A model generated the notes under the pieces. The model did no database searches and was not told the DNA's origin. It saw only the letters and a program-made list of their open reading frames with translations. Shown piece by piece: positions 1-8,308 of a DNA stretch of 64,000 nt. Origin of the DNA: an uncultured Shimia sp. (GTDB lineage Bacteria; Pseudomonadota; Alphaproteobacteria; Rhodobacterales; Rhodobacteraceae); contig NZ_CANMJE010000001.1 in NCBI RefSeq assembly GCF_947498095.1, forward strand, positions 578,068 through 642,067, read 5' to 3'. The position numbers and the translations under genes were made by a program. The number at the start of each line of letters is the position of its first letter. Position 1 is the stretch's first letter.

Positions 1-698
1 GTACGATGCGCCATCAGAATTGGACGCATCTCATCTAGGTGGATTTGAGAGGCCAGCCAGACCGGACGACCGCCAAGCGCCTCTCCCAGACCTTCCAAGT
101 CCGTTTCGTTGCATGGCAGCGCCGGGCTGTCTTCCAACAGGGGGCCGCTCTTGTGCATCAGATCAGATATAGGCGCCAGTCTTGTCAGGCGGTTCGCGGC
201 CTCAGTCGAGTGGCTGAGGATCGCGTTAAACAACGGCAATGTGCCGGTAATGGGCTCTGGCATCAGACGCCATTTTTTGTGGGCGAGTGCGGGCTCATCA
301 GCGTCCAGCAACATCTGTGGAATCCCGCGTAAGTTTGTCGCTTCGATCAGGGCGGGCCGCAGCCACGGCCCCAACCACAGGCAAGCGTCTGGCCGCCAGT
401 GATACAGAAATGCCTGTATGTCGGCAGGGTTTTCTGACGGGCACTCGGCCAAAACAACACCCGCGGGCAGATCTCGGGCGATCGGGTGGCCGGGTGGCGT
501 GGTCAGGATCAACCCCGTTTGCCCACGTTGGGCCGCCAACCGCAATCCAGCTTGCGCCAAAACATGGGCGCGCGCCGGGTCAGCGCAGTGTAACCACACC
601 AGTTGTCCCTGCGGGCGCGCGTCTTGAATGGGAGCCAGTACAGGCGCCTGTCTGCGCGCAAACGCAAGATAGGCTGACAGTCCAAGTGAACGCGCCAC
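1..698 (-). CDS. waaA: 3-deoxy-D-manno-octulosonic acid (Kdo) transferase, N-terminal part, runs off the window
   Basis: Transfers Kdo from CMP-Kdo onto lipid A precursor at the cytoplasmic face of the inner membrane. About 232 residues are visible and the C-terminal nucleotide-sugar domain lies outside the window. The protein begins VARSLGLSAYLAFARR from a GTG at 698, just after the stop of the DUF4170 gene (9 nt gap), so the two are probably translationally coupled. The segment contains VWLHCADPAR, a HWRPDACLWLGPWLRPALI stretch and LPCNETD, which match Rhodobacterales Kdo transferases as I know them. The order Kdo transferase, DUF4170, CysQ-like phosphatase, PmbA is typical of this order, here with a glutamine amidotransferase gene inserted on the other strand. 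The identification rests on recalled family similarity and synteny. Confidence 0.85.
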   Translation of the reverse strand, partial: MARSLGLSAYLAFARRQAPVLAPIQDARPQGQLVWLHCADPARAHVLAQAGLRLAAQRGQTGLILTTPPGHPIARDLPAGVVLAECPSENPADIQAFLYHWRPDACLWLGPWLRPALIEATNLRGIPQMLLDADEPALAHKKWRLMPEPITGTLPLFNAILSHSTEAANRLTRLAPISDLMHKSGPLLEDSPALPCNETDLEGLGEALGGRPVWLASQIHLDEMRPILMAHR

Positions 699-707
699 GA
701 GCGGAGA

Positions 708-950
708 TTACCCCAGCTCTTCCGTCGAAGAGGCGGCTGTCTCTTCATCACGCAAGCGGTGAATATGGGCAATGAAATAGCGCATATGGGCATTATCAAC
801 CGTGCGCTGGGCATTTTCTTTCCAGGCGTCATAGGCGCTCTGATAGTCAGGGAACATGCCGACAATGTGGATGTCTTCGACATCTTTGAAAGCATTCTTG
901 CTGGGATCGACGAGTTCGCCACCAAAGACGAGGTGCAGACGTTGGGCCAT
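708..950 (-). CDS. DUF4170 family protein
   Basis: An 80-residue cytoplasmic protein of unknown function that begins MAQRLHLVFGGELVDPSKN and ends SSTEELG. It contains the conserved IVGMFPDYQSAYDAWK and MRYFIAHIHRLRDEE stretches of the DUF4170 family. No signal peptide or membrane segment is visible. The family is nearly always encoded next to the Kdo transferase and CysQ-like phosphatase in Rhodobacterales, which suggests but does not prove a role near lipid A or envelope assembly. Length is normal for the family. The ATG at 950 is the only good start, and the stop is 9 nt before the GTG of the Kdo transferase. Confidence 0.9.
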   Translation of the reverse strand: MAQRLHLVFGGELVDPSKNAFKDVEDIHIVGMFPDYQSAYDAWKENAQRTVDNAHMRYFIAHIHRLRDEETAASSTEELG

Positions 951-1099
951 GTGGGGTCCTCCAATTCGTTGGGCCGAACTTATGCCGATGCTGCACTGCG
1001 AACAAGGGCGTCTCCTGTGGCAATTTCCACAGGGGTGGTGCTTGACCTGACGCCTTTGATACGGCAGTGCAAAGACGCCTCAAGTTGATGGAAACGCCC

Positions 1100-1840
1100 A
1101 TGAAACCATTTCTGATCCTGCAACTGCGCCCCGAGACCGAAGCCTCGGACGACGAGTATGCCGCGATCCTGCGTAAAAGCGGGCTGACCGACGGCGACAC
1201 CCTGCGCATTCGTTTGGATCAAACCAGCCTGCCGGACGACCTGAGCCTGGATGACTTTTCCGGCGTGATCGTCGGTGGCGGTCCCGGGTGTGTCAGTGAC
1301 CCGGCGGATAAGAAAACCCCGGTTGAGGCGCAGATCGAAGATGCCGTCATGGGCCTCATGCCCGAAATCACTGCGCGCGATTTTCCGTTTCTCGGCTGCT
1401 GTTATGGCATCGGCATCTTGGGCCATCACCTGGGCAAAGTGATCTCAAAAGAGAACTACTCAGAAGAAGTCGGCACCTCGGATTGCAGCCTGACCGAGGC
1501 TGGGCGTGCCGATCCGCTCTGTGCCGACTTGCCGGAAAACTTCTTTGCTTTCGTCGGGCACAAGGAAGCGATGCAGCGGCTGCCCGAAGGCTGCACCCAC
1601 CTGATTTCATCCCCGACCTGCCCTTATCAGATGATCCGCTATGGCGAGAACGTCTATGCCACGCAGTTTCATCCCGAAGCTGACAGCGATGGGTTCGAAG
1701 TGCGCATCAACATTTACAAGCACCGTGGTTACTTCCCACCCGAGGACGCAGAAAAGCTGATCGACATGTGCCGCGCGGCCCATGTTCACGCGCCCGAAGC
1801 TGTGTTGAAGAACTTTGTTGATCGCTACCGGACGTCGTAA
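1100..1840 (+). CDS. class I glutamine amidotransferase, GMP-synthase-like
   Basis: A 246-residue stand-alone class I amidotransferase domain that would hydrolyse glutamine to supply ammonia to an unknown acceptor. The nucleophile is Cys101 in a G-C-C-Y-G nucleophile elbow, and the rest of the triad is His191 and Glu193 in QFHPEAD, so the triad is complete. No synthetase domain is fused. I chose ATG 1100 (MKPFLILQLRPE), which follows a GGAAAC ribosome-binding site at good spacing. In-frame ATG 1088 and a further upstream start are less likely. The gene interrupts the otherwise minus-strand Kdo transferase/DUF4170 and CysQ/PmbA genes. Related proteins are annotated GMP synthase or glutamine amidotransferase, and the true substrate is unknown. 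Confidence 0.85.
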   Translation: MKPFLILQLRPETEASDDEYAAILRKSGLTDGDTLRIRLDQTSLPDDLSLDDFSGVIVGGGPGCVSDPADKKTPVEAQIEDAVMGLMPEITARDFPFLGCCYGIGILGHHLGKVISKENYSEEVGTSDCSLTEAGRADPLCADLPENFFAFVGHKEAMQRLPEGCTHLISSPTCPYQMIRYGENVYATQFHPEADSDGFEVRINIYKHRGYFPPEDAEKLIDMCRAAHVHAPEAVLKNFVDRYRTS

Positions 1841-1873
1841 GTCGGACAAATTTTTCCGACTTTCCTGCTTGGT

Positions 1874-2671
1874 TCAAAATCTCGGCGCAGTGCCTTTTGA
1901 TCGCAGTTCCTGAGTCAGGTTTTGGTGCATTCGTTTGCCTGCTGCCACCATGCCCTGCAAGCGTGGGTCCGGGTTATTGAACCGCAGGTCATGCCCATAT
2001 CGGTCCGACGTCACGGCCCCGGCCTCGCGCAGGATCAGGTCTCCGGCGGCAACGTCCCATTCCCATGTGGGCCTGAGCGTCAGCATGGCGTCATACCGTC
2101 CTTCTGCCACCAGCGCCGTGCGATAGGCCAACGACGGGCGATGGCTGCGTTTCACGTCTGGGACCGATCCTTCCCAGTGGCGCCGATCCAACACCGGGCG
2201 CGCCGCCAGCACATGTGCTCCCGTCAGGCCGGCTCGACTGGTCGGCGTGATCGCCACATCGTTCAGAAATGCGCCTTTGCCGCGATGCGCGTGATAAAGC
2301 TTGTCGCGCAAGGGCAGGTAGACGACAGCCGCCGTTACGACGCCATTCTCAGCAATCGCCAAGGAGTGCGCCCATGTGCGTGAACCTTCGATGAAGCTGC
2401 GCGTGCCATCGATCGGATCGACGATAAAGACCTTTTCGGCGTGCTGACGCGCTGCGTTATCCGTGGATTCTTCACTCAGCCAACCATAATCCGGGCGGGC
2501 TTTACGCAACTCGACCTCGAGCATGTCGTTGACCGCAATATCAGCTTCGGTCACCGGGCCAGCGCCGCCGGGTTTGTCCCAACTTTGGGCCGATTGCCCG
2601 GAGTACCGACTGGCAATACGTCCGGCCTCGCGGGCCGCATCGATCAGAAGCGCAAGATCAGTTTCCGGCAA
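1874..2671 (-). CDS. cysQ: inositol monophosphatase family phosphatase (CysQ-like 3'(2'),5'-bisphosphate nucleotidase)
   Basis: A 265-residue Mg-dependent phosphatase. Metal-binding residues are visible as Glu67/Glu68 in WLSEES, Asp85 and Asp88 in VDPIDGT, and a C-terminal WEWDVAAGDLI motif. The family removes phosphate from 3'-phosphoadenosine 5'-phosphate or from inositol phosphates; CysQ is the usual call for this locus. The gene starts at a TTG (2671), because an in-frame stop lies two codons upstream, and it overlaps the end of pmbA by 14 nt, which suggests coupled translation. It lies between pmbA and the Kdo-transferase genes. Substrate assignment within the IMPase superfamily is uncertain. 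Confidence 0.85.
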   Translation of the reverse strand: MPETDLALLIDAAREAGRIASRYSGQSAQSWDKPGGAGPVTEADIAVNDMLEVELRKARPDYGWLSEESTDNAARQHAEKVFIVDPIDGTRSFIEGSRTWAHSLAIAENGVVTAAVVYLPLRDKLYHAHRGKGAFLNDVAITPTSRAGLTGAHVLAARPVLDRRHWEGSVPDVKRSHRPSLAYRTALVAEGRYDAMLTLRPTWEWDVAAGDLILREAGAVTSDRYGHDLRFNNPDPRLQGMVAAGKRMHQNLTQELRSKGTAPRF

Positions 2672-4004
2672 GGGTCAGGCCTTCGACCAGCACCGAAGGC
2701 ACCACCCGTGACAGGTAATCGCGCGCATCATTTGCGGGTGTGATCGTTTTCAGCATTTCCAGCAGATTGCCTGCAATCGTGCATTCGTTGACCGCATGGG
2801 TGATCTCGCCGTTCTCCACCCAAAAACCCGCCGCACCACGCGAATAGTCGCCGGTGTTTGGGTTGATGGTTGAGCCGATCAACGATGTGATCAAAAGCCC
2901 GGTCCCCATGTCGGCAATCAAGTCTCCACGGCTCTTTGAGCCTTGCGTGAGCGCGATATTCCAAGAGGCGGGAGACGGGGGTGAAGACACACCACGCGCC
3001 GCGTTTCCGGTGGAGTCCAATTCCAGTTTGCGCCCGTTCACCAGATCGAGGGTCCACCCGGTGAGCGTGCCGTCTTTGACGATCTCCCGACGCCGTGTTG
3101 CCAGACCCTCGGCGTCAAACGGACGTGACCCACTGATCCGGGGGCGGAAGGGGTCTTCGATGATCGACAGTTCTTTGGGCAGGACATCCCTGCCCAGATG
3201 ATCGCGCAACCAGCTTGACCCACGTGCAATCATGGCGCCATTGGCTGCCGCCAAAAGATGTCCAACAAGCGACGAAGAGATTCGTTCGTCAAAGAGAACC
3301 GGGTAGGCGCCGGTTGGCGGTTGTCTGGCGTCCAACCGTTCAACAGCGCGTTCGCCAGCGATCCTGCCCACATCCTGGGGGCTGCGCATATCGGCTTGGA
3401 ATGTGCGCCCATCGCCATCAAAATCGCGCTCCATCTGGTCGCCTTCACCAGCAATGGCCACGCAGGATACAGCGCGGCTTGTCCTGCCATATCCGCCAGA
3501 GAATCCATTGGACGCAGCCAGGTGAACGACTGAATTGCTGTATCCGGCGGTGGCGGACTGTACTTGCGACACGCCTTGGACCGCCTGCGCAGCCGCCTCG
3601 GCCTCGCAGGCATCCCGTTGCAAATCCGCCGGTGCGGGCTCTGCGGTCGGGTCCGACAGTTCAAAAGCGCCGACGTCCCATTCCGTGACAAGCTGATCGG
3701 AATTGGCAAGACCGATATAGGGATCTTCCGGGGCTTCCCGCGCCATAGCTACCGCGCGTTCGGCCATTGTGGTCAACGTGTCTGCGCTGGTGTCAGACAC
3801 CGAAACATTGGCCTGCCGCTGACCAACAAAGACGCGCAACCCAAGGTCTACACCCTCGGAACGTTCTGCCTGTTCCAAAACACCGCCGCGCACGTCAATT
3901 GACACCGAAGTCCCTTGAACGGCCATTGCATCGGCAGCATCAGCGCCTGCGGTTTTCGCGGCTTCCAACATGGATTGTGTCAGCTTTTCAAGATCGATAC
4001 TCAT
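2658..4004 (-). CDS. pmbA: TldD/PmbA family metalloprotease-like protein (PmbA/TldE)
   Basis: A 448-residue cytoplasmic protein of the TldD/PmbA family, which in E. coli forms the TldD-TldE protease involved in microcin B17 maturation and CcdA turnover. It begins MSIDLEKLTQSMLEAAKTAG and carries the family's DLGLRVFVGQRQANVSVSD, GTGLLITSLIG and GDYSRGAAGFWVENGE blocks. The zinc-binding HExxxH of the TldD partner is absent, as expected for PmbA/TldE. Length is normal. It is the first gene of the minus-strand pair with the CysQ-like phosphatase, whose TTG start lies inside its 3' end. No tldD gene occurs in the window. Confidence 0.92.
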   Translation of the reverse strand: MSIDLEKLTQSMLEAAKTAGADAADAMAVQGTSVSIDVRGGVLEQAERSEGVDLGLRVFVGQRQANVSVSDTSADTLTTMAERAVAMAREAPEDPYIGLANSDQLVTEWDVGAFELSDPTAEPAPADLQRDACEAEAAAQAVQGVSQVQSATAGYSNSVVHLAASNGFSGGYGRTSRAVSCVAIAGEGDQMERDFDGDGRTFQADMRSPQDVGRIAGERAVERLDARQPPTGAYPVLFDERISSSLVGHLLAAANGAMIARGSSWLRDHLGRDVLPKELSIIEDPFRPRISGSRPFDAEGLATRRREIVKDGTLTGWTLDLVNGRKLELDSTGNAARGVSSPPSPASWNIALTQGSKSRGDLIADMGTGLLITSLIGSTINPNTGDYSRGAAGFWVENGEITHAVNECTIAGNLLEMLKTITPANDARDYLSRVVPSVLVEGLTLAGN

Positions 4005-4065
4005 ACGCCCCCCGTTTCCTTACACATGAGGTAGACCGCTACTCCTAAACGTGCAAGGGCGACCC

Positions 4066-4101
4066 AAAAAACAAGGTCGCGCAAGACGGGCTTGCGCGAC
4101 C
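4066..4101 (-). terminator. intrinsic terminator of the DUF2125 gene
   Basis: Read on the minus strand, an 11-bp perfect stem (4075-4085 paired with 4091-4101, loop of 5 nt) is followed by a run of T residues (4066-4071 and 4073-4074). It lies 22 nt past the stop of the DUF2125 gene. Confidence 0.85.
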
Positions 4102-4122
4102 GAAACCAAACGTTGTCAGTGC

Positions 4123-5625
4123 CTACTGAATACGTTGTCCGTTGGCGAGAACATGTCCCGCCTCGTTGATCTCGATGGTTGAGGACATTTCGTCTTCGGA
4201 CTCTCCTGGAACCGTAAACATCGCCATCATCATCCGAGCGCCCGTAACCTGTTCTTTAGGCAGCAGGCCCATATCGACCAGCGTATCCAGCAATCCGTTG
4301 ATGCCTTTGCCTTTAAGGTTCAGCGCGCCGGTTGGCCGGGGGAACCCGTCAAAGGTTTCCATGTCCGTATTGTCAAAGGTGAACGCTCCGTCGCCGCTGA
4401 TATTGGCCCCAACGACATCAATCAGTATCTCATTGATGTTCAGAGCGTTCAGCTCGCCGGGCACCTCCTCAAACTCTTCAACATCTTCCTCGATCAGGTC
4501 TTGGAATAGAGTTGCGGCTCCGGTCATCGACAGCGCAATCGTTGCGGGATCGCGTGGCAGCATGCCGGCAGGATCGAAAACTCCCCAGAGCATGTCCGAC
4601 ACCTCGAGCCCTCCCAGTTTGAAGTTTGCATCGAAAGCCTGAGGTGTGTCACCCTTGAGCAAGGGCATCAGAAAACCATACGAAAACTCTTCCATGCTCA
4701 GCACAACGGGCAACGGAAGTTCTGGTCCGACCATGTTCAAATCAAGGTTCTGAACACCGCCGTCATATTCAAACAGCCCCGCGCCAAATCGCACCAGCAA
4801 AGAGCTTGCACCAGTGCTCAGGTTCACATTTGTCGGTCCGGCCTCTTCCTGGGCAACGATTGCCACTTTGCTGCTTTGGCTGCTGAATGTGCCGTTCATA
4901 TCAAAGCCAGCGCGCATCATGGCAGCCGGATCATTCGGATCAGCATCTGAAGGCATCACGCCCGACCCTTCAAGAGCAATGCCCGCGACATCCATCGTTA
5001 TGTCAAAAGAGCCGTCCTGTTCATCCTGGCCATTGGCCAAAAGCTGGATGCTTTCGACAGTCATGGATTGAACCGAGGTGATATCGCTGCCGGTTGCGAT
5101 GGACGATTGGCCTGCGAGCGTCGACGCAATCACATCAACGTCAAAGTCTTCGACGGGCTCGCCGTCAACAATCAGCGAGTCAATCCCGATTTCCATTCCG
5201 GCTGCCGCGTAAGAGTAGGTGACATTGTCGGGATCGCCCGAGGCGACCATATCGACGTCATCCCATTTGATCAGGACGACAATATCGCTATCGGTTCCCT
5301 CTTCGATCACATTCATGTGCAATTCTTGTGTCTCGGACAGGATGATGCGCACCGTGCCATCGCCCTGATCCTCGAACGCCAATTCGCCCATCTCAAAACG
5401 AATGTCGCCGTCTTCAGGCGGCAATTCGAACTGCATGATCAGATCGCTGACCGTCAGATCACCACCCGAGGCCACTTCGTCGCCGCTCACCGTGTAGCCA
5501 GAGCTGGTCATCATGTCTTTCCAGGCAGTCCAGACATCCTGGCTGCTGACATCTGCAAATCCTGTGCCTGCGGAAAGCATCACGCTCAAGGCGCCCAGGC
5601 TGGTGAAATTCTTCCAATGTGTCAT
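4123..5625 (-). CDS. DUF2125 domain protein, exported
   Basis: A 500-residue protein of the DUF2125 family, common in alphaproteobacteria and of unknown function. A signal peptide is clear (residues 1-24, hydrophobic core ALSVMLSAGTG, likely cleavage after GFA), so it is probably periplasmic or outer-membrane associated. The mature part is acidic and rich in beta-prone repeats of hydrophobic/acidic residues, with no catalytic motif that I recognise. The start at 5625 has an AGGAAA ribosome-binding site. It is a single-gene unit, divergent from the SDR operon and closed by a strong terminator at 4066-4101. Nothing in the neighbourhood points to a specific role. Confidence 0.85.
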   Translation of the reverse strand: MTHWKNFTSLGALSVMLSAGTGFADVSSQDVWTAWKDMMTSSGYTVSGDEVASGGDLTVSDLIMQFELPPEDGDIRFEMGELAFEDQGDGTVRIILSETQELHMNVIEEGTDSDIVVLIKWDDVDMVASGDPDNVTYSYAAAGMEIGIDSLIVDGEPVEDFDVDVIASTLAGQSSIATGSDITSVQSMTVESIQLLANGQDEQDGSFDITMDVAGIALEGSGVMPSDADPNDPAAMMRAGFDMNGTFSSQSSKVAIVAQEEAGPTNVNLSTGASSLLVRFGAGLFEYDGGVQNLDLNMVGPELPLPVVLSMEEFSYGFLMPLLKGDTPQAFDANFKLGGLEVSDMLWGVFDPAGMLPRDPATIALSMTGAATLFQDLIEEDVEEFEEVPGELNALNINEILIDVVGANISGDGAFTFDNTDMETFDGFPRPTGALNLKGKGINGLLDTLVDMGLLPKEQVTGARMMMAMFTVPGESEDEMSSTIEINEAGHVLANGQRIQ

Positions 5626-5753
5626 ATGCCATTTCCTCTTAAATTCTGTCCCAGCTTCGGACTCCTAAAGGGTGGGGTCAAGGGCCAATGGCTGGACCAT
5701 TCATGGCCTGCGGTTTAGGTCTTGGCCAAAGTAGGTTTATGCGAGGAGACGCA

Positions 5754-6509
5754 ATGATGATCGACATGACCGGTAAGACCGCTCTGATTACAGGGGCAAG
5801 CCGTGGAATTGGCGAAAGCGCTGCGCGTGTTTTTGCCGAAGCAGGGGCCAATGTTGTTCTGGTTGCCCGTAGCTCGGATGACATTGAACGCATTGCATCT
5901 GAGATCGGCGATCAGGCCATCGCCTGTACCTGCGACATTTCAAGTTATGAGTCGGTCCAGTCGGCCGTAACTAAAACCGTCGAGACCTTTGGGTGTCTGG
6001 ATGTCCTGATCAACAACGCTGGCGGGCTCGAGCCGATCTCGCATTTGGCCACGTCGGATCCGGAAGGCTGGGGTAAGATCATCGATATCAACCTCAAGGG
6101 TGTTTACTATGGTATGCGAGCCGTGATGCCCATTATGCAGGCCGCGGGCGGCGGCAGTATCCTGACAATTTCATCGGGTGCCGCGCATGGACCCGTTGAG
6201 GCCTGGAGCCATTATTGCGCTTCCAAGGCTGGGGTGAACATGCTCACACGCTGTGTGGATAAGGAAGAGCGCGCCAACGGCATCCGCGCCATCGGCCTGT
6301 CACCGGGAACGGTGGCGACCCAGATGCAGCGCGACATCAAGGAGTCGGGCATCAATCCGGTGTCGCAACTTGAGTGGTCCGACCACATTCCACCCGAGTG
6401 GGTTGCCCAGTGTCTGCTGTGGATGTGTGGCCCCGAGGCCGATGACTGGATTGGCGATGAAATCTCGCTGCGTGACGAAGACATTCGCCGAAAGGTTGGC
6501 CTGATCTGA
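5754..6509 (+). CDS. short-chain dehydrogenase/reductase (SDR)
   Basis: A 251-residue classical SDR that would oxidise or reduce a hydroxyl/carbonyl substrate with NAD(P). The cofactor loop TGASRGIG lies near residue 11, followed by NNAG, a catalytic Ser in TISSGA and the Tyr/Lys pair in HYCASKAG. I chose ATG 5754 because a GAGGAG ribosome-binding site precedes it; an upstream in-frame start at 5688 has none. The stop overlaps the start of the enoyl-CoA hydratase gene (ATGA at 6509), and a VOC gene follows, so the three form an operon. The combination suggests catabolism of an acyl or cyclic compound, but the substrate is not readable. Confidence 0.9.
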   Translation: MMIDMTGKTALITGASRGIGESAARVFAEAGANVVLVARSSDDIERIASEIGDQAIACTCDISSYESVQSAVTKTVETFGCLDVLINNAGGLEPISHLATSDPEGWGKIIDINLKGVYYGMRAVMPIMQAAGGGSILTISSGAAHGPVEAWSHYCASKAGVNMLTRCVDKEERANGIRAIGLSPGTVATQMQRDIKESGINPVSQLEWSDHIPPEWVAQCLLWMCGPEADDWIGDEISLRDEDIRRKVGLI

Positions 6510-7129
6510 TGATCGAACTGCAAAAAGAAGCATCCGGGCTTTGGGTCGTCACGATCAATCGCACGGACAAAGCGAACTCTCTGACCCATGCCATGCTGTC
6601 AGAGTTGGCGGACATCGCCGCCGACGCAAAAGATGCCCGTGCTCTGATTCTGACGGGCGCCGGTAAGGTCTTTTCCGCAGGTGCCGATCTGGACGAGGCC
6701 CGCGCTGGACTGGCCACATCGGATGTATGGGAGAGGCTTTCCGGCAATATCGCGGCACTGCCTGGGCTGTCCATCGCGGCGCTCAACGGCACGCTGGCAG
6801 GTGGTGCGATGGGCATGGCGTTGGCCTGTGATCTCAGGATTTCGGTGCCAACGGCCAAGTTCTTTTACCCAGTGATGAAGCTTGGTTTTCTGCCACAGCC
6901 ATCTGATCCGCATCGCATGGCGGCCCTGATTGGTCCCAGCCGCGCCAAGTTGATCCTGATGGGCGGTCAAAAAATCCTTGCAGATGAAGCGCTGCAATTT
7001 GGTCTTGTCGATCGTCTGGTCGACCCCGACACGTTGATCGACACCGCCCGTGCCATCGCCGCCGACACATTGGCCGCCAAACCCGAGATTGCACGTGGCA
7101 TTAAGGCGCTTTGTCAGGACCGTCCCTAA
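6509..7129 (+). CDS. short enoyl-CoA hydratase/isomerase family protein
   Basis: A 206-residue crotonase-fold protein. The FSAGADLDEAR segment and the oxyanion-hole ALNGTLAGGAMGMALACDLR segment are present, so the acyl-CoA binding core is recognisable. The usual family length is about 255-265 residues; this one ends shortly after the VDRLVDPDTLIDTARAIAADTLA helix and lacks most of the C-terminal helical region that helps trimer formation. The reading frame is intact and stops naturally, so it looks like a short family member and not a damaged gene. It overlaps the SDR stop by ATGA and is followed one base later by the VOC gene. The catalytic Glu pair of true hydratases is not obvious. Confidence 0.85.
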   Translation: MIELQKEASGLWVVTINRTDKANSLTHAMLSELADIAADAKDARALILTGAGKVFSAGADLDEARAGLATSDVWERLSGNIAALPGLSIAALNGTLAGGAMGMALACDLRISVPTAKFFYPVMKLGFLPQPSDPHRMAALIGPSRAKLILMGGQKILADEALQFGLVDRLVDPDTLIDTARAIAADTLAAKPEIARGIKALCQDRP

Positions 7130-7130
7130 G

Positions 7131-7868
7131 ATGCGCCTGTCCGGACTGCATTTGCGCGTAAGCAACCCCAAGGCGCTGGCGGAGTTTTATGTCAGCCATA
7201 TGGGCATGCAGTTGCAGACTAACGGAGATGCCTTACGTCTTGGTTATCCGGGGCAGGACGCTGATCTGGTTCTTTGGGACGGTGGCGAGGCCTATGAGCA
7301 CCAAAGCTCGGATATCTATTGGAAAATCGGCATCACACTGCCCAATGTCGATGTTGCTTACACGCAGTTGCGGGCGGCGGGTGTCGACGTGTCAGAGCCC
7401 AAGCAGTTTCTCGACATCGGCTACATGTGTCACCTGGCGGACCCCGAGGGCTTTGTGATCGAATTGCTGCAACAGGATTTTGAAGGCAACCGCCCTGACG
7501 GGGTGGGGGATGCTGGCTTGCCTCTCGGAGGCGGTGCCCGGATCGGGCAGATCACCCTGCGCAGTGGGGACATCGCCGCTGATGTGACGCCTTACCTTGA
7601 TCTGGGAATGCGCTGCTTGTCGATCCAGACAATTCCCGACCGCTTCGATCTGCACTTTCTGGCGTTCACGGTAGAGGCCACGCCGCATCCCGACCTGTAC
7701 TACGTCGGCAACCGCGAATGGCTTTGGAAACGTCCCTATACGACTCTCGAATTTCAACATGTAGCAGGCGGTAGGTTTGCCACGACCCGGGCACTGGCTG
7801 GTCTGGAAATCGAAGGGCTGGAAAATCCGGCGCGGGACTGTCTCGGTACGGCACTGATCCCAGCCTGA
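7131..7868 (+). CDS. two-module VOC (glyoxalase/extradiol dioxygenase-like) protein
   Basis: A 245-residue protein with two vicinal-oxygen-chelate modules. The first (residues 1-125) has HLRVSNPKALAEFY and CHLADPEGFVIELLQQ with its metal-ligand His/Glu pattern. The second (about 140-245) has GQITLRSGDIAADVTPYLDLGM and DLHFLAFTVEA. Such proteins include glyoxalases, extradiol ring-cleavage dioxygenases and epimerases. ATG 7131 begins one base after the stop of the enoyl-CoA hydratase gene, so it closes the SDR/hydratase/VOC operon. Neighbours would fit breakdown of a small acyl or ring compound; the precise activity is unknown. Confidence 0.85.
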   Translation: MRLSGLHLRVSNPKALAEFYVSHMGMQLQTNGDALRLGYPGQDADLVLWDGGEAYEHQSSDIYWKIGITLPNVDVAYTQLRAAGVDVSEPKQFLDIGYMCHLADPEGFVIELLQQDFEGNRPDGVGDAGLPLGGGARIGQITLRSGDIAADVTPYLDLGMRCLSIQTIPDRFDLHFLAFTVEATPHPDLYYVGNREWLWKRPYTTLEFQHVAGGRFATTRALAGLEIEGLENPARDCLGTALIPA

Positions 7869-7932
7869 AAACCGGCGTTATCGGGCCAATTTGCTAACCC
7901 ATTTTTTGTACAAAACGATATTCTTTACATTT

Positions 7933-8253
7933 TCACGGCTTACGCCGCCGTCTTGGGCCCGTGGTCTTTGAGTGGAACGCAGGCGGGCGTTTTTGTACCC
8001 AGCGAATGAATTTCGCCATCCTTGGATGCGCCCGCAGCGCCTCAACCGAGCTGTAATCCCGCGCCAGTTCTGCCTCGGTCAAGGTGGCGTGGATTTCCTT
8101 GTGGCAAATCTGGTGCAGCAACACGACCGGCCCGCCCTTGCCGCCTTTCAATTTGGGGATCAGGTGGTGCAGGCTTTGGTGGGCGTCTTGTGGTATCGGT
8201 CGCTCACACAGGGGGCAAATCGGATCTGACACAGCGTTTGTCTTGAGTTCCAT
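7933..8253 (-). CDS. HNH endonuclease family protein
   Basis: A 106-residue protein with a compact HNH/zinc-binding nuclease motif: CPLCERP (residues 13-19), then HHLIPKLKGG and HQICHKEIHA, giving the His-His, Asn/His and Cys pairs of the fold. The tail is basic (PRRRRKP) and probably contacts nucleic acid. The start is ATG 8253 (MELKTNAVSDP); an in-frame TTG at 8268 is possible but lacks a ribosome-binding site. It is a solitary gene facing the mechanosensitive channel gene. Small HNH proteins of this kind are common in Rhodobacterales and are not evidence of a phage or restriction system here. Confidence 0.85.
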   Translation of the reverse strand: MELKTNAVSDPICPLCERPIPQDAHQSLHHLIPKLKGGKGGPVVLLHQICHKEIHATLTEAELARDYSSVEALRAHPRMAKFIRWVQKRPPAFHSKTTGPRRRRKP

Positions 8254-8308
8254 AGGGGGGTGGGGCAAGAGGATGGCGTGAGTTTTGAGTTTCTCAAGGG
8301 GTTTTGCA

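Noticed and set aside
7933..8253. HNH gene as part of a restriction or phage system
   Set aside because: It is solitary, without methylase, integrase, terminase or other phage genes nearby.
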